Assembly: GCF_014655715.1 (NCBI RefSeq)
Contig: NZ_BNBM01000030.1
Location: forward strand, 21,826 to 85,825
DNA: 64,000 nucleotides
Source of the DNA: Streptomyces lanatus
Lineage (GTDB): Bacteria; Actinomycetota; Actinomycetes; Streptomycetales; Streptomycetaceae
Direction of reading: 5' to 3'
Positions 7,374-14,993 of the stretch are shown here, one piece after another (the first letter of the stretch is position 1; every line of letters begins with the position of its first letter). The position numbers were made by a program, and so were the translations under genes. The notes below the pieces were generated by a model. The model saw nothing but the letters and a program-made list of their open reading frames with translations, did no database searches and was not told where the DNA came from.

Positions 7374-8609
7374 TCACCCCAGTTGGGGATCGACCACCCA
7401 TTCTCCCCGGCGCATCACGCCCTTGAGGTCGAAGGCGGAGTCGAGAATGACCAGGTCGGCGTCCTTGCCGGGCTCCAGGGAGCCGATGCGGTCGTAGCGG
7501 CCCAGGAGCTTCGCGGGGTTCGCGGACAGGGCCGACACGGCGTGCTCCACCGGCAGCCGGTCCACCGTCACCGCCCGCTTGAAGGCGCGGTCGAGGGTGA
7601 GGGTCGAGCCCGCGATCGAGCCGCCTTCGACGAGGCGTGCCACTCCGTCGGCGACCTCCACCTCCAACGGGCCCAGCATGTAACGCCCGTCGCCGAAGCC
7701 GGCCGCGTCCATCGCGTCCGTGATGAACGCGACCCGGTCCGCGCCCGCGTGATGGAACGCCAGCTGAAGGGCGGCCGGGTGCAGGTGGGTGCCGTCGTTG
7801 ATCAGCTCGACCGTCACCCGCTCGTCCTCCAGCAGGGCCGCGATCGGGCCCGGCTCACGGTGGCCGAGGGGCGGCATCGCGTTGAAGAGATGGGTGGCGA
7901 CCGTCGCCCCCGCCTCGATCGCCGCCACCGTCTGCTCGTACGTCGCGTCCGTGTGCCCGATCGCCGCGATGACGCCGTGTTCGGCGAGGAGGCGTACGGA
8001 GTCGATGCCGCCCGGCAGTTCGGTGGCGAGGGTGACCATCGCGGCGTGGCCCCGCGCGGCGTCGATCAGCTTGCGGACCTCCGCCGGGTCGGGGTCGCGC
8101 AGCAGCTCCTCGGAGTGCGCGCCCTTGCGGCACGGGGAGATGAACGGGCCCTCGAAATGGATGCCCGCGATATCGCCCTGCTCGGCCAGCTCGGACAGCA
8201 GGCCCGCGCGCCGGGTGAGGAAGTCCATGTCGCCGGTGACGGTGGAGGCGACGAGGGTGGTGGTGCCGTGCAGGCGGTGGGTGTGGATGCCTTTGACCAC
8301 GTCGTCCGGCGTGCCTGAAGTGAAGGAGGCTCCTCCTCCACCGTGGTTGTGGATGTCCACGAAGCCGGGCACTACGTGGTGGCCGGTGAGGTCGATGCGG
8401 TGGGCGTTCTCCGGGGCCGCGGCGGCGATTCGGGTGCCGTCGATGATCACCTCGCCGTCCTTGACGGTTCCCGTCGGCGTGACGACGTTGGCGCCGGACA
8501 GGATGAGGGGGATCTTGTCCGTCGCGGGGTGCGGGTGCGTTGTGGCTGGTCGCGCCCCGCGGCGGAGCCGCATATTGGCGCTGTCCCGCGCCCCTGGGTG
8601 GGCTGTCAT
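7374..8609 (-). CDS. nagA: N-acetylglucosamine-6-phosphate deacetylase NagA
   Basis: A 411-aa protein from ATG 8609, which overlaps the nagK stop (TGATG), so the two are probably translationally coupled. It converts GlcNAc-6-P to GlcN-6-P plus acetate. Metal and active-site motifs of the amidohydrolase fold are present: VDIHNHGGGG, GIHFEGPFI, AIGHTDATYEQ, HLFNAMPP and the catalytic Asp in FITDAMDAAG. About 30 extra N-terminal residues precede IPLILSGANVV; they are encoded by a Streptomyces intergenic repeat that invades the gene start. The gene is under the DasR-type sites upstream of nagK. Confidence 0.94.
   Translation of the reverse strand: MTAHPGARDSANMRLRRGARPATTHPHPATDKIPLILSGANVVTPTGTVKDGEVIIDGTRIAAAAPENAHRIDLTGHHVVPGFVDIHNHGGGGASFTSGTPDDVVKGIHTHRLHGTTTLVASTVTGDMDFLTRRAGLLSELAEQGDIAGIHFEGPFISPCRKGAHSEELLRDPDPAEVRKLIDAARGHAAMVTLATELPGGIDSVRLLAEHGVIAAIGHTDATYEQTVAAIEAGATVATHLFNAMPPLGHREPGPIAALLEDERVTVELINDGTHLHPAALQLAFHHAGADRVAFITDAMDAAGFGDGRYMLGPLEVEVADGVARLVEGGSIAGSTLTLDRAFKRAVTVDRLPVEHAVSALSANPAKLLGRYDRIGSLEPGKDADLVILDSAFDLKGVMRRGEWVVDPQLG
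8529..8600 (-). repeat. Streptomyces intergenic repeat, variant copy inside the nagA 5' end
   Basis: Shares TGCGGGTGCGT and GGCTGGTCGCG on the left and CCCGCGCCCCTGGG on the right with copy 1, but a segment containing CGGCGGAGCCGCATATTGG is inserted in the core. It overlaps the beginning of nagA as annotated and abuts the nagK stop codon. Confidence 0.65.
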
Positions 8610-9553
8610 CAGGCCGATTCCTCCGTACGGTCGGTTTGGTCGAGGAGATCCCAGGCCAGGAGGCCGGCACCCAGGCATCCGGCGGTGTCGCCGAGGGCCG
8701 CGGGGACGATGGACGGCAACTTCTGGAAAGTCACCCGGCTCCGGACCGCGTCCCGCAGTGGTGTGAACAAGGTTTCCCCCGCCTCGGCCAGGCCGCCACC
8801 GATGATCAGGGTGCGGGGGTCCAGCAGGGTGAGGGCGGTGACCAGGCCGTCGGCGAGGGCGTCGACGGCGTTCTGCCATACCCGTACGGCGTTCGGGTCG
8901 CCGGACGTGACGGCCTTGGCGCAGTCCGCGGCGTCCACCTCGGGGTCCCCGACCGCGGCGGCCCACGCCTCGCTCACCGCCGCCGCCGACGCGAACCGCT
9001 CCAGACAGCCGTGCTGCCCGCACGGGCAGGGGGCGCCGCCGGGCCGTACGACGATGTGGCCGATCTCGCCCGCGAAGCCGTGCGCGCCCGACTCCACCCG
9101 GCCGTCGACCCCGATCGCGCCCGCGATGCCGGTGCCGAGGGCCACGAAGAGGTACCGGTCGGCGCCCCGGCCCGCTCCGATGCGGCCTTCGGCCAGCCCT
9201 CCGGTGCGGACGTCGTGGCCGAGGGCGACGGGGATGCCGCCGAGCCGTTCGGACAGCAGCCGGCGCAGGGGTACGTCGCGCCAGCCGAGGTTGGCCGCGT
9301 AGGCGGCGATGCCCCGCTGCTCGTCGACGATGCCGGGGACGGCGACGCCGGCGGCGACCGCGGGCTCGCCGAAGCGCTCTTCGCCGTACGCGCGCAGTTC
9401 GGCGGCGAAGTCGAGGATGCCGTCGATGACCGCGTCGGGCCCGCGCTCGCGCCCGGTCGGGCGGCGGGCTTGATGGAGCAGCTCGCCGCTCGTCCCCGCG
9501 AGCGCGGCTTTCATCCCGGTTCCGCCCACATCGAGGGCGATGACGTGTCTCAC
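8609..9553 (-). CDS. nagK: ROK-family N-acetylglucosamine kinase NagK
   Basis: A 314-aa ROK sugar kinase. The phosphate-binding motif DVGGTGMKAAL is at the N-terminus, the sugar-binding GHIVVRPGG and catalytic Asp region (GHDVRTGGL) are in the middle, and the ROK zinc site CPCGQHGCLE is at about residue 175. It phosphorylates cytosolic GlcNAc to GlcNAc-6-P for NagA. The GTG/ATG start lies just below two dre-like DasR sites, and the gene is followed with overlap by nagA. The nagK-nagA order matches the known Streptomyces operon. Confidence 0.92.
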   Translation of the reverse strand: MRHVIALDVGGTGMKAALAGTSGELLHQARRPTGRERGPDAVIDGILDFAAELRAYGEERFGEPAVAAGVAVPGIVDEQRGIAAYAANLGWRDVPLRRLLSERLGGIPVALGHDVRTGGLAEGRIGAGRGADRYLFVALGTGIAGAIGVDGRVESGAHGFAGEIGHIVVRPGGAPCPCGQHGCLERFASAAAVSEAWAAAVGDPEVDAADCAKAVTSGDPNAVRVWQNAVDALADGLVTALTLLDPRTLIIGGGLAEAGETLFTPLRDAVRSRVTFQKLPSIVPAALGDTAGCLGAGLLAWDLLDQTDRTEESA

Positions 9554-9581
9554 GGGGGACAGTGTCCCTTGCGCACCCGCG

Positions 9582-9597
9582 AGAGGTCTAGTCCACT
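9582..9597. promoter_or_regulatory. DasR-responsive element (dre), proximal to nagK
   Basis: AGAGGTCTAGTCCACT matches 14 of 16 positions of the dre consensus A(G/C)TGGTCTAGACCA(G/C)T. It lies in the divergent promoter between nagK and the sugar-binding lipoprotein gene. DasR is the GntR-family GlcNAc regulator of Streptomyces; its own gene is not in this window. Confidence 0.8.
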
Positions 9598-9599
9598 TA

Positions 9600-9615
9600 C
9601 GTGGTGTAGACCTTA
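9600..9615. promoter_or_regulatory. Second, weaker dre-like site
   Basis: CGTGGTGTAGACCTTA matches about 11 of 16 dre positions and sits 18 bp (centre to centre) from the stronger site. It ends 9 bp before the start of the divergent lipoprotein gene, so DasR bound here could block that gene. Confidence 0.45.
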
Positions 9616-9624
9616 GGGGGCAAT

Positions 9625-10962
9625 ATGTATGACGTTTCGAAATTTTCGAACTTGGGTGTGGGGCGGTACCGCGTGCAGCGGCGTAGTCGTATTCGTGATC
9701 GTGGTCGTACGGGAGTGGTCGCGGCCGTGTCCGCGCTGGGGCTGACGGCGGCCCTGGGCGGCTGCGGGCTGACCGGAGACTCCGGCGGGGTGACGCTGAG
9801 ACTGGTCGCCGCGGACTACGGGGACAGCGAGTCGAACAGCTCCCAGAAGTACTGGGACAAGCTCGTCGAGGCCTACGAGGCCGAGCACCCCGGCGTCACG
9901 GTCGACGTCACCGTCTACTCCTGGAGCGACGTCGACGCCAAGGTCAAGGAGATGGTCGACGCCGGGAAGGCGCCGGACATGGCGCAGATCGGCGCGTACG
10001 CCGACTACGCCGCGAAGGGCCTCCTCTACGAGGCCGACGAACTGCTCTCGATCCCCGTCCAGGCCGACTTCGTCGCGCAGTTCGCGGACGCGGGGCAGGT
10101 GAAGTCGGTGCAGTACGGCATCCCCTTCGCGTCCTCCACCCGCCTGCTCTTCTACAACAAGACCCTCTTCCAGAAGGCCGGACTCGACGCGCCGAAGACC
10201 TGGAAGGAACTGGCCGCCGACGCCGAGGCCCTCAAGGCGCAGGGCGTGAAGTACCCGTACGCCCTGCCGCTCGGGCCCGAGGAGGCGCAGGCCGAGACGA
10301 TGCAGTGGCTGCTCAGCGGCGGGGGCGGCTACACCGACAACGCCTCCGGCACCTACAGCATCGACTCCGCGGAGAACGTCGCCACCTTCAACTGGCTCAA
10401 GAACGACCTGGTCGGCAAGGGGCTGACGGGGCCGGTGGCGCCGGGGAAGCTGAACCGGGCGGCCGCGTTCTCCGCGTTCGCGGACGGTGACGTCGGCATG
10501 CTCAACGGCCACCCGTCCCTGATGCAGACGGCCGCGAAGAAGGGCGTCAAGTTCGGCATGGTGCCGATGCCCGGCGTCGACGGGCCGAGCAAGGTCTCCA
10601 TGGGCGTCGCGGACTGGATGATGGCCTTCAAGGAGAACGGCCACGCGGACGAGGTCGGCGACTTCCTCGACTTCGTCTACGACAAGCAGAACGTCCTCGA
10701 CTTCTCCCGCGAGTACAACCTGCTCCCCGTCACGAACTCCGCGTCCACGGTGATGACCGCGGCCGACGAGGACGCCGACCTCAAGCCCTTCCTCGAGGAA
10801 CTCCCCCTCTCCGAGCTCTACCCGGTCGGCCGGACGTCCTGGGCGGCGATCAGCGCGGACGTCAAGAAGCGGATCGGCGGCACGGTGGCGGCGGGTGGCA
10901 GCCCGTCGGCGATCCTGGGGCAGTTGCAGCTGGCGGCGACGCGGGCGGAGAGCGCGGAGTAG
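9625..10962 (+). CDS. Extracellular sugar-binding lipoprotein of an ABC transporter
   Basis: A 445-aa family 1-type solute-binding protein. A basic N-terminus and hydrophobic stretch end in the lipobox LGGC at about residues 45-48, so the mature protein is lipid-anchored outside the cell. The body has YEAEHPGVTVDVTVYSWSD, YGIPFASSTRLLFYNKTLF and FKENGHADEVGDFLDFVYD, typical of carbohydrate binders. No permease or ATPase gene follows, so it must share a membrane complex coded elsewhere. ATG 9625 has an AGGGGG ribosome-binding site; a GTG at 9673 is an alternative. The divergent dre sites suggest an amino-sugar ligand. Confidence 0.88.
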   Translation: MYDVSKFSNLGVGRYRVQRRSRIRDRGRTGVVAAVSALGLTAALGGCGLTGDSGGVTLRLVAADYGDSESNSSQKYWDKLVEAYEAEHPGVTVDVTVYSWSDVDAKVKEMVDAGKAPDMAQIGAYADYAAKGLLYEADELLSIPVQADFVAQFADAGQVKSVQYGIPFASSTRLLFYNKTLFQKAGLDAPKTWKELAADAEALKAQGVKYPYALPLGPEEAQAETMQWLLSGGGGYTDNASGTYSIDSAENVATFNWLKNDLVGKGLTGPVAPGKLNRAAAFSAFADGDVGMLNGHPSLMQTAAKKGVKFGMVPMPGVDGPSKVSMGVADWMMAFKENGHADEVGDFLDFVYDKQNVLDFSREYNLLPVTNSASTVMTAADEDADLKPFLEELPLSELYPVGRTSWAAISADVKKRIGGTVAAGGSPSAILGQLQLAATRAESAE

Positions 10963-10998
10963 CCGCCGCTGTCAGTGGCGGGGGTTACGGTGCGACCC

Positions 10999-11244
10999 AT
11001 GGACCAGGACCCGACGAAGCCCGCCCTCGCGGACCGCGAGCGGGCCATCCTCGCGCTGGAACGCCGGGGCTTCACCGGCCCCGGCGCGAAGGAGCGCGCG
11101 ATACGGGAGGAACTGGGCCTGGCCCCCGTCCGCTACTACCAGCTCCTGAACGCCCTGCTGGATGATCCGCGGGCGCTGGAACATGATCCGGTGACGGTGA
11201 ATCGGTTGCGGAGGGTGCGGGAGGTTCGGCGGGGGGAGCGGTGA
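10999..11244 (+). CDS. DUF3263 domain protein
   Basis: An 81-aa protein whose core, ADRERAILALERRGFTGPGA to PVTVNRLRRVRE, is the short helical DUF3263 domain common in Actinobacteria. A three-helix arrangement around YYQLLNALLDDP suggests a small DNA-binding or helix-turn-helix-like fold, but function is unknown. ATG 10999 (MDQDPTKP) is preferred; an in-frame GTG at 10975 is possible. It is followed by a large inverted repeat that probably ends transcription. Confidence 0.82.
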   Translation: MDQDPTKPALADRERAILALERRGFTGPGAKERAIREELGLAPVRYYQLLNALLDDPRALEHDPVTVNRLRRVREVRRGER

Positions 11245-11250
11245 GTTTTC

Positions 11251-11376
11251 TTCGCCCCCGCCGCCCCTACCCGTCCCGCCCTGGGGCTCCGCCCCAGACC
11301 CCGCTCCTCAAACGCCGGAGGGGCTGACTACCCAGCAGTCCCCGGGGACGGGACGCGTAGGGGCGGCGGGGGCGAA
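11251..11376. repeat. Large inverted repeat (28-bp arms) with internal Streptomyces repeat core
   Basis: The left arm 11251-11278 and right arm 11349-11376 match at 27 of 28 positions in inverted orientation. The 70-nt loop holds the hairpin CTGGGGCTCCGCCCCAG and the familiar segment CTCCTCAAACGCCGGAGGGG. It separates the DUF3263 gene from otsB, has MITE-like architecture without coding capacity, and could also act as a transcription terminator. Confidence 0.8.
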
Positions 11377-11434
11377 AAAATCAGCGCCCCGCCAGCCGCG
11401 CGTGCGAGCGCACCCCGCTGGATAAGGTCCCCCC

Positions 11435-12310
11435 ATGGACAGCCACAAGGATCTGCCCACCCCCACCACCCAACCCGGCCGGGACGGACTCGCCGCTCTC
11501 CTGGCCCGTCCCTCCCGCGCCCTCATCGCCCTCGACTTCGACGGCACGCTCGCCCCGATCGTCCCGGACCCGGAGCAGGCCAGGGCCCACCCCGACGCCC
11601 TCCCCGCCCTGGCAGCCCTCGCGCCGAAGGTCGCCGCCGTCGCCGTGGTCACCGGGCGGCCCGCCGACGTCGCCGTGCGGTACGGCGGTTTCGGTGGGGT
11701 TCCGGGGCTGGAGCATCTCGTCGTGCTGGGGCACTACGGTGCCGAGCGCTGGGACGCCGTGAGCGGAAAGGTCACCGCACCGGACCCCCACCCCGGTATC
11801 GCCGCCGTCCGTGCCGAGCTGCCCGCGCTGCTGGAGGGCCACGGCACCTGGATCGAGGACAAGGGACACGCCGTGGCCGTGCACACGCGCCGCGCGGCCG
11901 ATCCGCAGGGCACGTTCGACGCCCTGCGCGCCCCCCTCACCGATCTCGCCACCCGCAACGGCCTGATCGTCGAACCGGGACGGATGGTGCTGGAACTGCG
12001 TCCTCCGGGCATGGACAAGGGGGTCGCGCTGAGCCGGTACGTGCGCGAGCTCGGTGTCGAGTCCGTCCTCTACGCCGGCGACGACCTCGGCGACCTCCCC
12101 GCCTACGCGGCCGTGGAGGCGCTGCGTTCCGACGGCACCTTCGGCGTCCTGGTGTGCAGCGGCAGCGAGGAGGTCACCGAGCTGTCGCAGCGGGCGGATG
12201 TCGTGGTCGACGGGCCGGAAGGGGTCGTACGGCTGTTGCGGGCGATCGCTGATCAGGTGGACCGAGGCCCCGGCCCCGGCTCCGACCCCTCCTCCAGCGC
12301 GCGCAACTGA
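11435..12310 (+). CDS. otsB: Trehalose-6-phosphate phosphatase OtsB
   Basis: A 291-aa HAD-superfamily phosphatase. Motif I is LDFDGTLAPI (about 30-39), motif II is VVTGRPADV, and motif IV is YAGDDLGDLPAYAAVEAL (about 208-225). It removes phosphate from trehalose-6-P to give trehalose, a compatible solute and spore reserve. The gene faces otsA and the two overlap by 58 bp at their 3' ends, so the pathway genes are convergent and not in one operon. Confidence 0.93.
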   Translation: MDSHKDLPTPTTQPGRDGLAALLARPSRALIALDFDGTLAPIVPDPEQARAHPDALPALAALAPKVAAVAVVTGRPADVAVRYGGFGGVPGLEHLVVLGHYGAERWDAVSGKVTAPDPHPGIAAVRAELPALLEGHGTWIEDKGHAVAVHTRRAADPQGTFDALRAPLTDLATRNGLIVEPGRMVLELRPPGMDKGVALSRYVRELGVESVLYAGDDLGDLPAYAAVEALRSDGTFGVLVCSGSEEVTELSQRADVVVDGPEGVVRLLRAIADQVDRGPGPGSDPSSSARN

Positions 12311-13659
12311 TCCAGGAACCACTGCGCCGGCGGCAACGCCGTTGCCGCCGCGGCCAGCCTCTTCGAGCGTTCCGCCCGTTCCTCCGGCCGCATCGTCAAC
12401 GCCTCGTGCAGCGCCCGCGCCGTGTCGATCACGTCGTAGGGGTTGACGGGGATCGCGTCCTCGCCCAGTTCCTCGAAGGCGCCGGCCTCCCGGGAGAGCA
12501 CCAGCGCGCACCCCTCGTCGGAGAGGACGGGCATCTCCTTCGCGACGAGGTTCATGCCGTCGCGAATGGGGTTGACCAGCGCCACGTCGGCGAGTCGGTA
12601 GGCGGCCAGGGAGCGGGCGAAGTCGTCCTTGACGTGGAGGACGACCGGGGTCCAGTCCGGTGTTCCGTAGCGGGAGTTGATCTCCGTCGCCAGGCGCTGG
12701 ACCTCCGCCGTGTAGTCGCGGTAGACCGCCAGGTCCTGGCGGGAGGGGTACGCGAAGGCCACGTGCACGACCTTCTCCCGCCACTCGGGGTGGTCGTCGA
12801 GCAGTTGGCCGTACGCCAGCAGGCCGCGCGCGATGTTCTTCGACAGCTCGGTGCGGTCGACCCGGACGATCGTCTTCCGGCCCTCGCCGATCTCGTCGCG
12901 CAGCGCCTCCATCCGCTCGGCCACATCGGCCTGATGCGCCCGCGCCCGCAGGAAGTCCGCGTCCGCCCCCAGCCCGTGCACCCCGACCCGCGTGCCCCCG
13001 AGCCCGCCGGCGAACCGCTCCGCGCACGCCTCGAACGCGTCCGCCCACCGGCGGGTCAGGAAGCCGAGCCGGTCCGCGCCGAGCATGCCGCGGAGGAGCT
13101 GGGTGCGGATGTCGTCCGGCAGCATCCCGAAGTAGTCGGCCGGCGCCCACGGCGTGTGCGAGAAGTGGCCGATGCGGAGGTCGGGGCGCAGGTCGCGGAG
13201 CATCCCGGGCACCAGGCACAGGTGGTAGTCCTGCACCAGCACCGCCGCCCCGGGCGCCGCCTCCGCGGCCAGCGCCTGGGCGAAGGCGCGGTTGTACGTC
13301 TCGTACGCCGCCCACTGCCGCCGGAACTCCGCGTCGAAGACCGGCTCCAGCGGCGTCTGGTACAGCATGTGATGGACGAACCACAGGACCGAGTTCGCGA
13401 TGCCGTTGTACGCGTCCGCGTGCACATCGGCCGGGATGGGCAGCATGCGCACGCCCTCCTCGCCGGCCCCGCGCCGCACCGCCTCCCGGTCGCCGTCGGA
13501 CAGCGCCGAGCACACCCACAGCGCGCCCGCGTCCGGCCCGATCGCCGAGAGCCCGGAGACGACCCCGCCGCCGCCCCGCTTGGAGTGCAGCGAGCCGTCC
13601 TCGCCCACCGAGTACGAGACCGGACCGCGGTTCGAAGCGACCAGCACCTTGGAAGCCAT
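12253..13659 (-). CDS. otsA: Trehalose-6-phosphate synthase OtsA (GT20)
   Basis: A 468-aa glycosyltransferase family 20 enzyme joining a nucleotide-activated glucose to glucose-6-P. Conserved segments are VASNRGPVSYS at the N-terminus, LWFVHHMLY, VQDYHLCLVPGML, FSHTPWAPADYF, VDRTELSKNI and the C-terminal NPYDVIDTARALHEAL. ATG at 13657-13659 (MASKVLVASNRG) is chosen over an in-frame GTG three codons upstream. It is convergent with otsB, sharing 58 bp of overlap. Neighbouring gpgS, transcribed in the same direction, also makes an alpha-glucoside. Confidence 0.94.
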   Translation of the reverse strand: MASKVLVASNRGPVSYSVGEDGSLHSKRGGGGVVSGLSAIGPDAGALWVCSALSDGDREAVRRGAGEEGVRMLPIPADVHADAYNGIANSVLWFVHHMLYQTPLEPVFDAEFRRQWAAYETYNRAFAQALAAEAAPGAAVLVQDYHLCLVPGMLRDLRPDLRIGHFSHTPWAPADYFGMLPDDIRTQLLRGMLGADRLGFLTRRWADAFEACAERFAGGLGGTRVGVHGLGADADFLRARAHQADVAERMEALRDEIGEGRKTIVRVDRTELSKNIARGLLAYGQLLDDHPEWREKVVHVAFAYPSRQDLAVYRDYTAEVQRLATEINSRYGTPDWTPVVLHVKDDFARSLAAYRLADVALVNPIRDGMNLVAKEMPVLSDEGCALVLSREAGAFEELGEDAIPVNPYDVIDTARALHEALTMRPEERAERSKRLAAAATALPPAQWFLDQLRALEEGSEPGPGPRST

Positions 13660-13754
13660 ACGCCACAACCTAGCCCGCCTCGGAAACGCTCAAACGTACG
13701 CTTCCGCTCAGTAGCCGAAGCCCGTACGCCCTGTATACGGCCGGTTTCCGGCGT

Positions 13755-14699
13755 TTACGCGACCTTCCGTGTCGCGTACTCGGCGATCTCCACCATCGGC
13801 GGCCGTTCCTCGGTGTCCACAGAGTACGTACGTGGCTCGAAACCGTCCCCGCCCCGCTCGAACTGGGTGAGGGAAGGGCGGACCAGATGTCCGCGCGCCA
13901 GCCTCAGCTGTGCCGTGCGGTAGATCGCCGCGGACATCCGGCCGAGCGCCTGTCCGTCCTGGTGGCGGTGCTTGCGCACCCCGACGTCCACCTGGGCCAG
14001 CGCGTCCAGGCCCACCAGATGCAGGGCGTCGACCAGCATGCCCAGCTCGACGCCGTATCCCACGGGGAACGGCAGCTGCTCGAGCAGCGACCTGCGTGCC
14101 GCGTACTCGCCGCCCAGCGGCTGTACGAAACCGGCCAGCTGGGGCCAGTGCATGTTCAGCAGCGGGCGGGCCATCAGTTCCGTGACCCGGCCGCCCTGCC
14201 CGGCGGCGCCGCCGAGGGGGCGGTCGTACATCGCCTTGACCAGATCGACTCCCGGGTCGGTGAGCAGCGGGCCGACGATGCCGGAGACGAACTCGGAGGA
14301 GAACTCCCTCAGGTCGGCGTCGATGAAGCAGACGATGTCGCCGGTCGTCACCAGCAGGGAGCGCCACAGGACCTCGCCCTTGCCGGGTACGGCCGGGATG
14401 CGCGGCAGGATCGCGTCGCGGTGGACGACCCTCGCACCGGCCGCCGCGGCGACCTCCGAGGTGCGGTCCGTGGAGCCGGAGTCGACCACGACGATCTCGT
14501 CGACCAGCGGGATCTGCCGGACCAGGTCATGGACGATGACCGCGACGATGTCGCCGACGGTCTCCTCCTCGTCGAGCGCGGGCAGGACGACGGAGACCGA
14601 CTGGCCCGTACGCTGCTTGGCGGCCAGGATCTGGTGGACGGGGCGATCGGCGGCGGACCAGGAGCGGGTGCTCAGCCAGCGCTCGGCTTCTTCCAGCAC
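13755..14699 (-). CDS. gpgS: Glucosyl-3-phosphoglycerate synthase (GT81, GpgS)
   Basis: A 314-aa GT-A glycosyltransferase closely resembling mycobacterial GpgS. It has VSVVLPALDEEETVGDI, IVVVDSGSTDRT, the metal-binding DAD in VCFIDADLREF, PGKGEVLWRSL and the acceptor-side VQPLGGEYAARRSLLEQLPF. It transfers glucose from a nucleotide sugar to 3-phosphoglycerate, the first step to glucosylglycerate. In mycobacteria this feeds methylglucose lipopolysaccharide; in Streptomyces the product probably serves as a compatible solute. The start ATG at 14697-14699 has no strong ribosome-binding site. It is divergent from the SAM-riboswitch/thrC operon. Confidence 0.87.
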   Translation of the reverse strand: MLEEAERWLSTRSWSAADRPVHQILAAKQRTGQSVSVVLPALDEEETVGDIVAVIVHDLVRQIPLVDEIVVVDSGSTDRTSEVAAAAGARVVHRDAILPRIPAVPGKGEVLWRSLLVTTGDIVCFIDADLREFSSEFVSGIVGPLLTDPGVDLVKAMYDRPLGGAAGQGGRVTELMARPLLNMHWPQLAGFVQPLGGEYAARRSLLEQLPFPVGYGVELGMLVDALHLVGLDALAQVDVGVRKHRHQDGQALGRMSAAIYRTAQLRLARGHLVRPSLTQFERGGDGFEPRTYSVDTEERPPMVEIAEYATRKVA

Positions 14700-14830
14700 G
14701 GTCGGTGGCTCCTCACATGTGTCTCGCGGTTCGGACGACTATCTCAACTGTCCTGGCCTTCGGTTACAGTCTTGAACAACGCCGATGACCATCGCATGTC
14801 CGAGGTCACCGAGCTGACAACCGAATACCG

Positions 14831-14973
14831 CTCATCCAGAGGGGCAGAGGGATACGGCCCGATGAAGCCCCGGCAACCCTCCAGCCGGTCTTTCCACGTC
14901 GTTGTGGTGAGGCTCCCGGCTAGGGAAGGTGCCAAATCCGTCTCACGGCGAGATGCGTCGTGAGGAAGATGAG
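14831..14973 (+). ncRNA. SAM-I (S-box) riboswitch in the thrC leader
   Basis: The closing helix P1 pairs CTCATC (14831-14836) with GATGAG (14968-14973). Between them are the SAM-I core elements AGAGGGGCAGAGGGA, GATGAAGCCCCGGCAACC, GAAGGTGCCAAATCC and the terminal GAGGAAGATGAG. The riboswitch ends only 20 bp before the thrC start, and the thrC Shine-Dalgarno (GAGGAGAAAGG) partly overlaps P1. SAM binding would therefore most simply block translation of thrC and the downstream sulfur-carrier gene. Confidence 0.92.
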
Positions 14974-14993
14974 GAGAAAGGGCCTCGCCTCAC

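Noticed and set aside
11381..13666. A 761-codon minus-strand frame over otsA and otsB
   Set aside because: It reads a shadow frame of both genes and has no domain; otsA is in a different frame.
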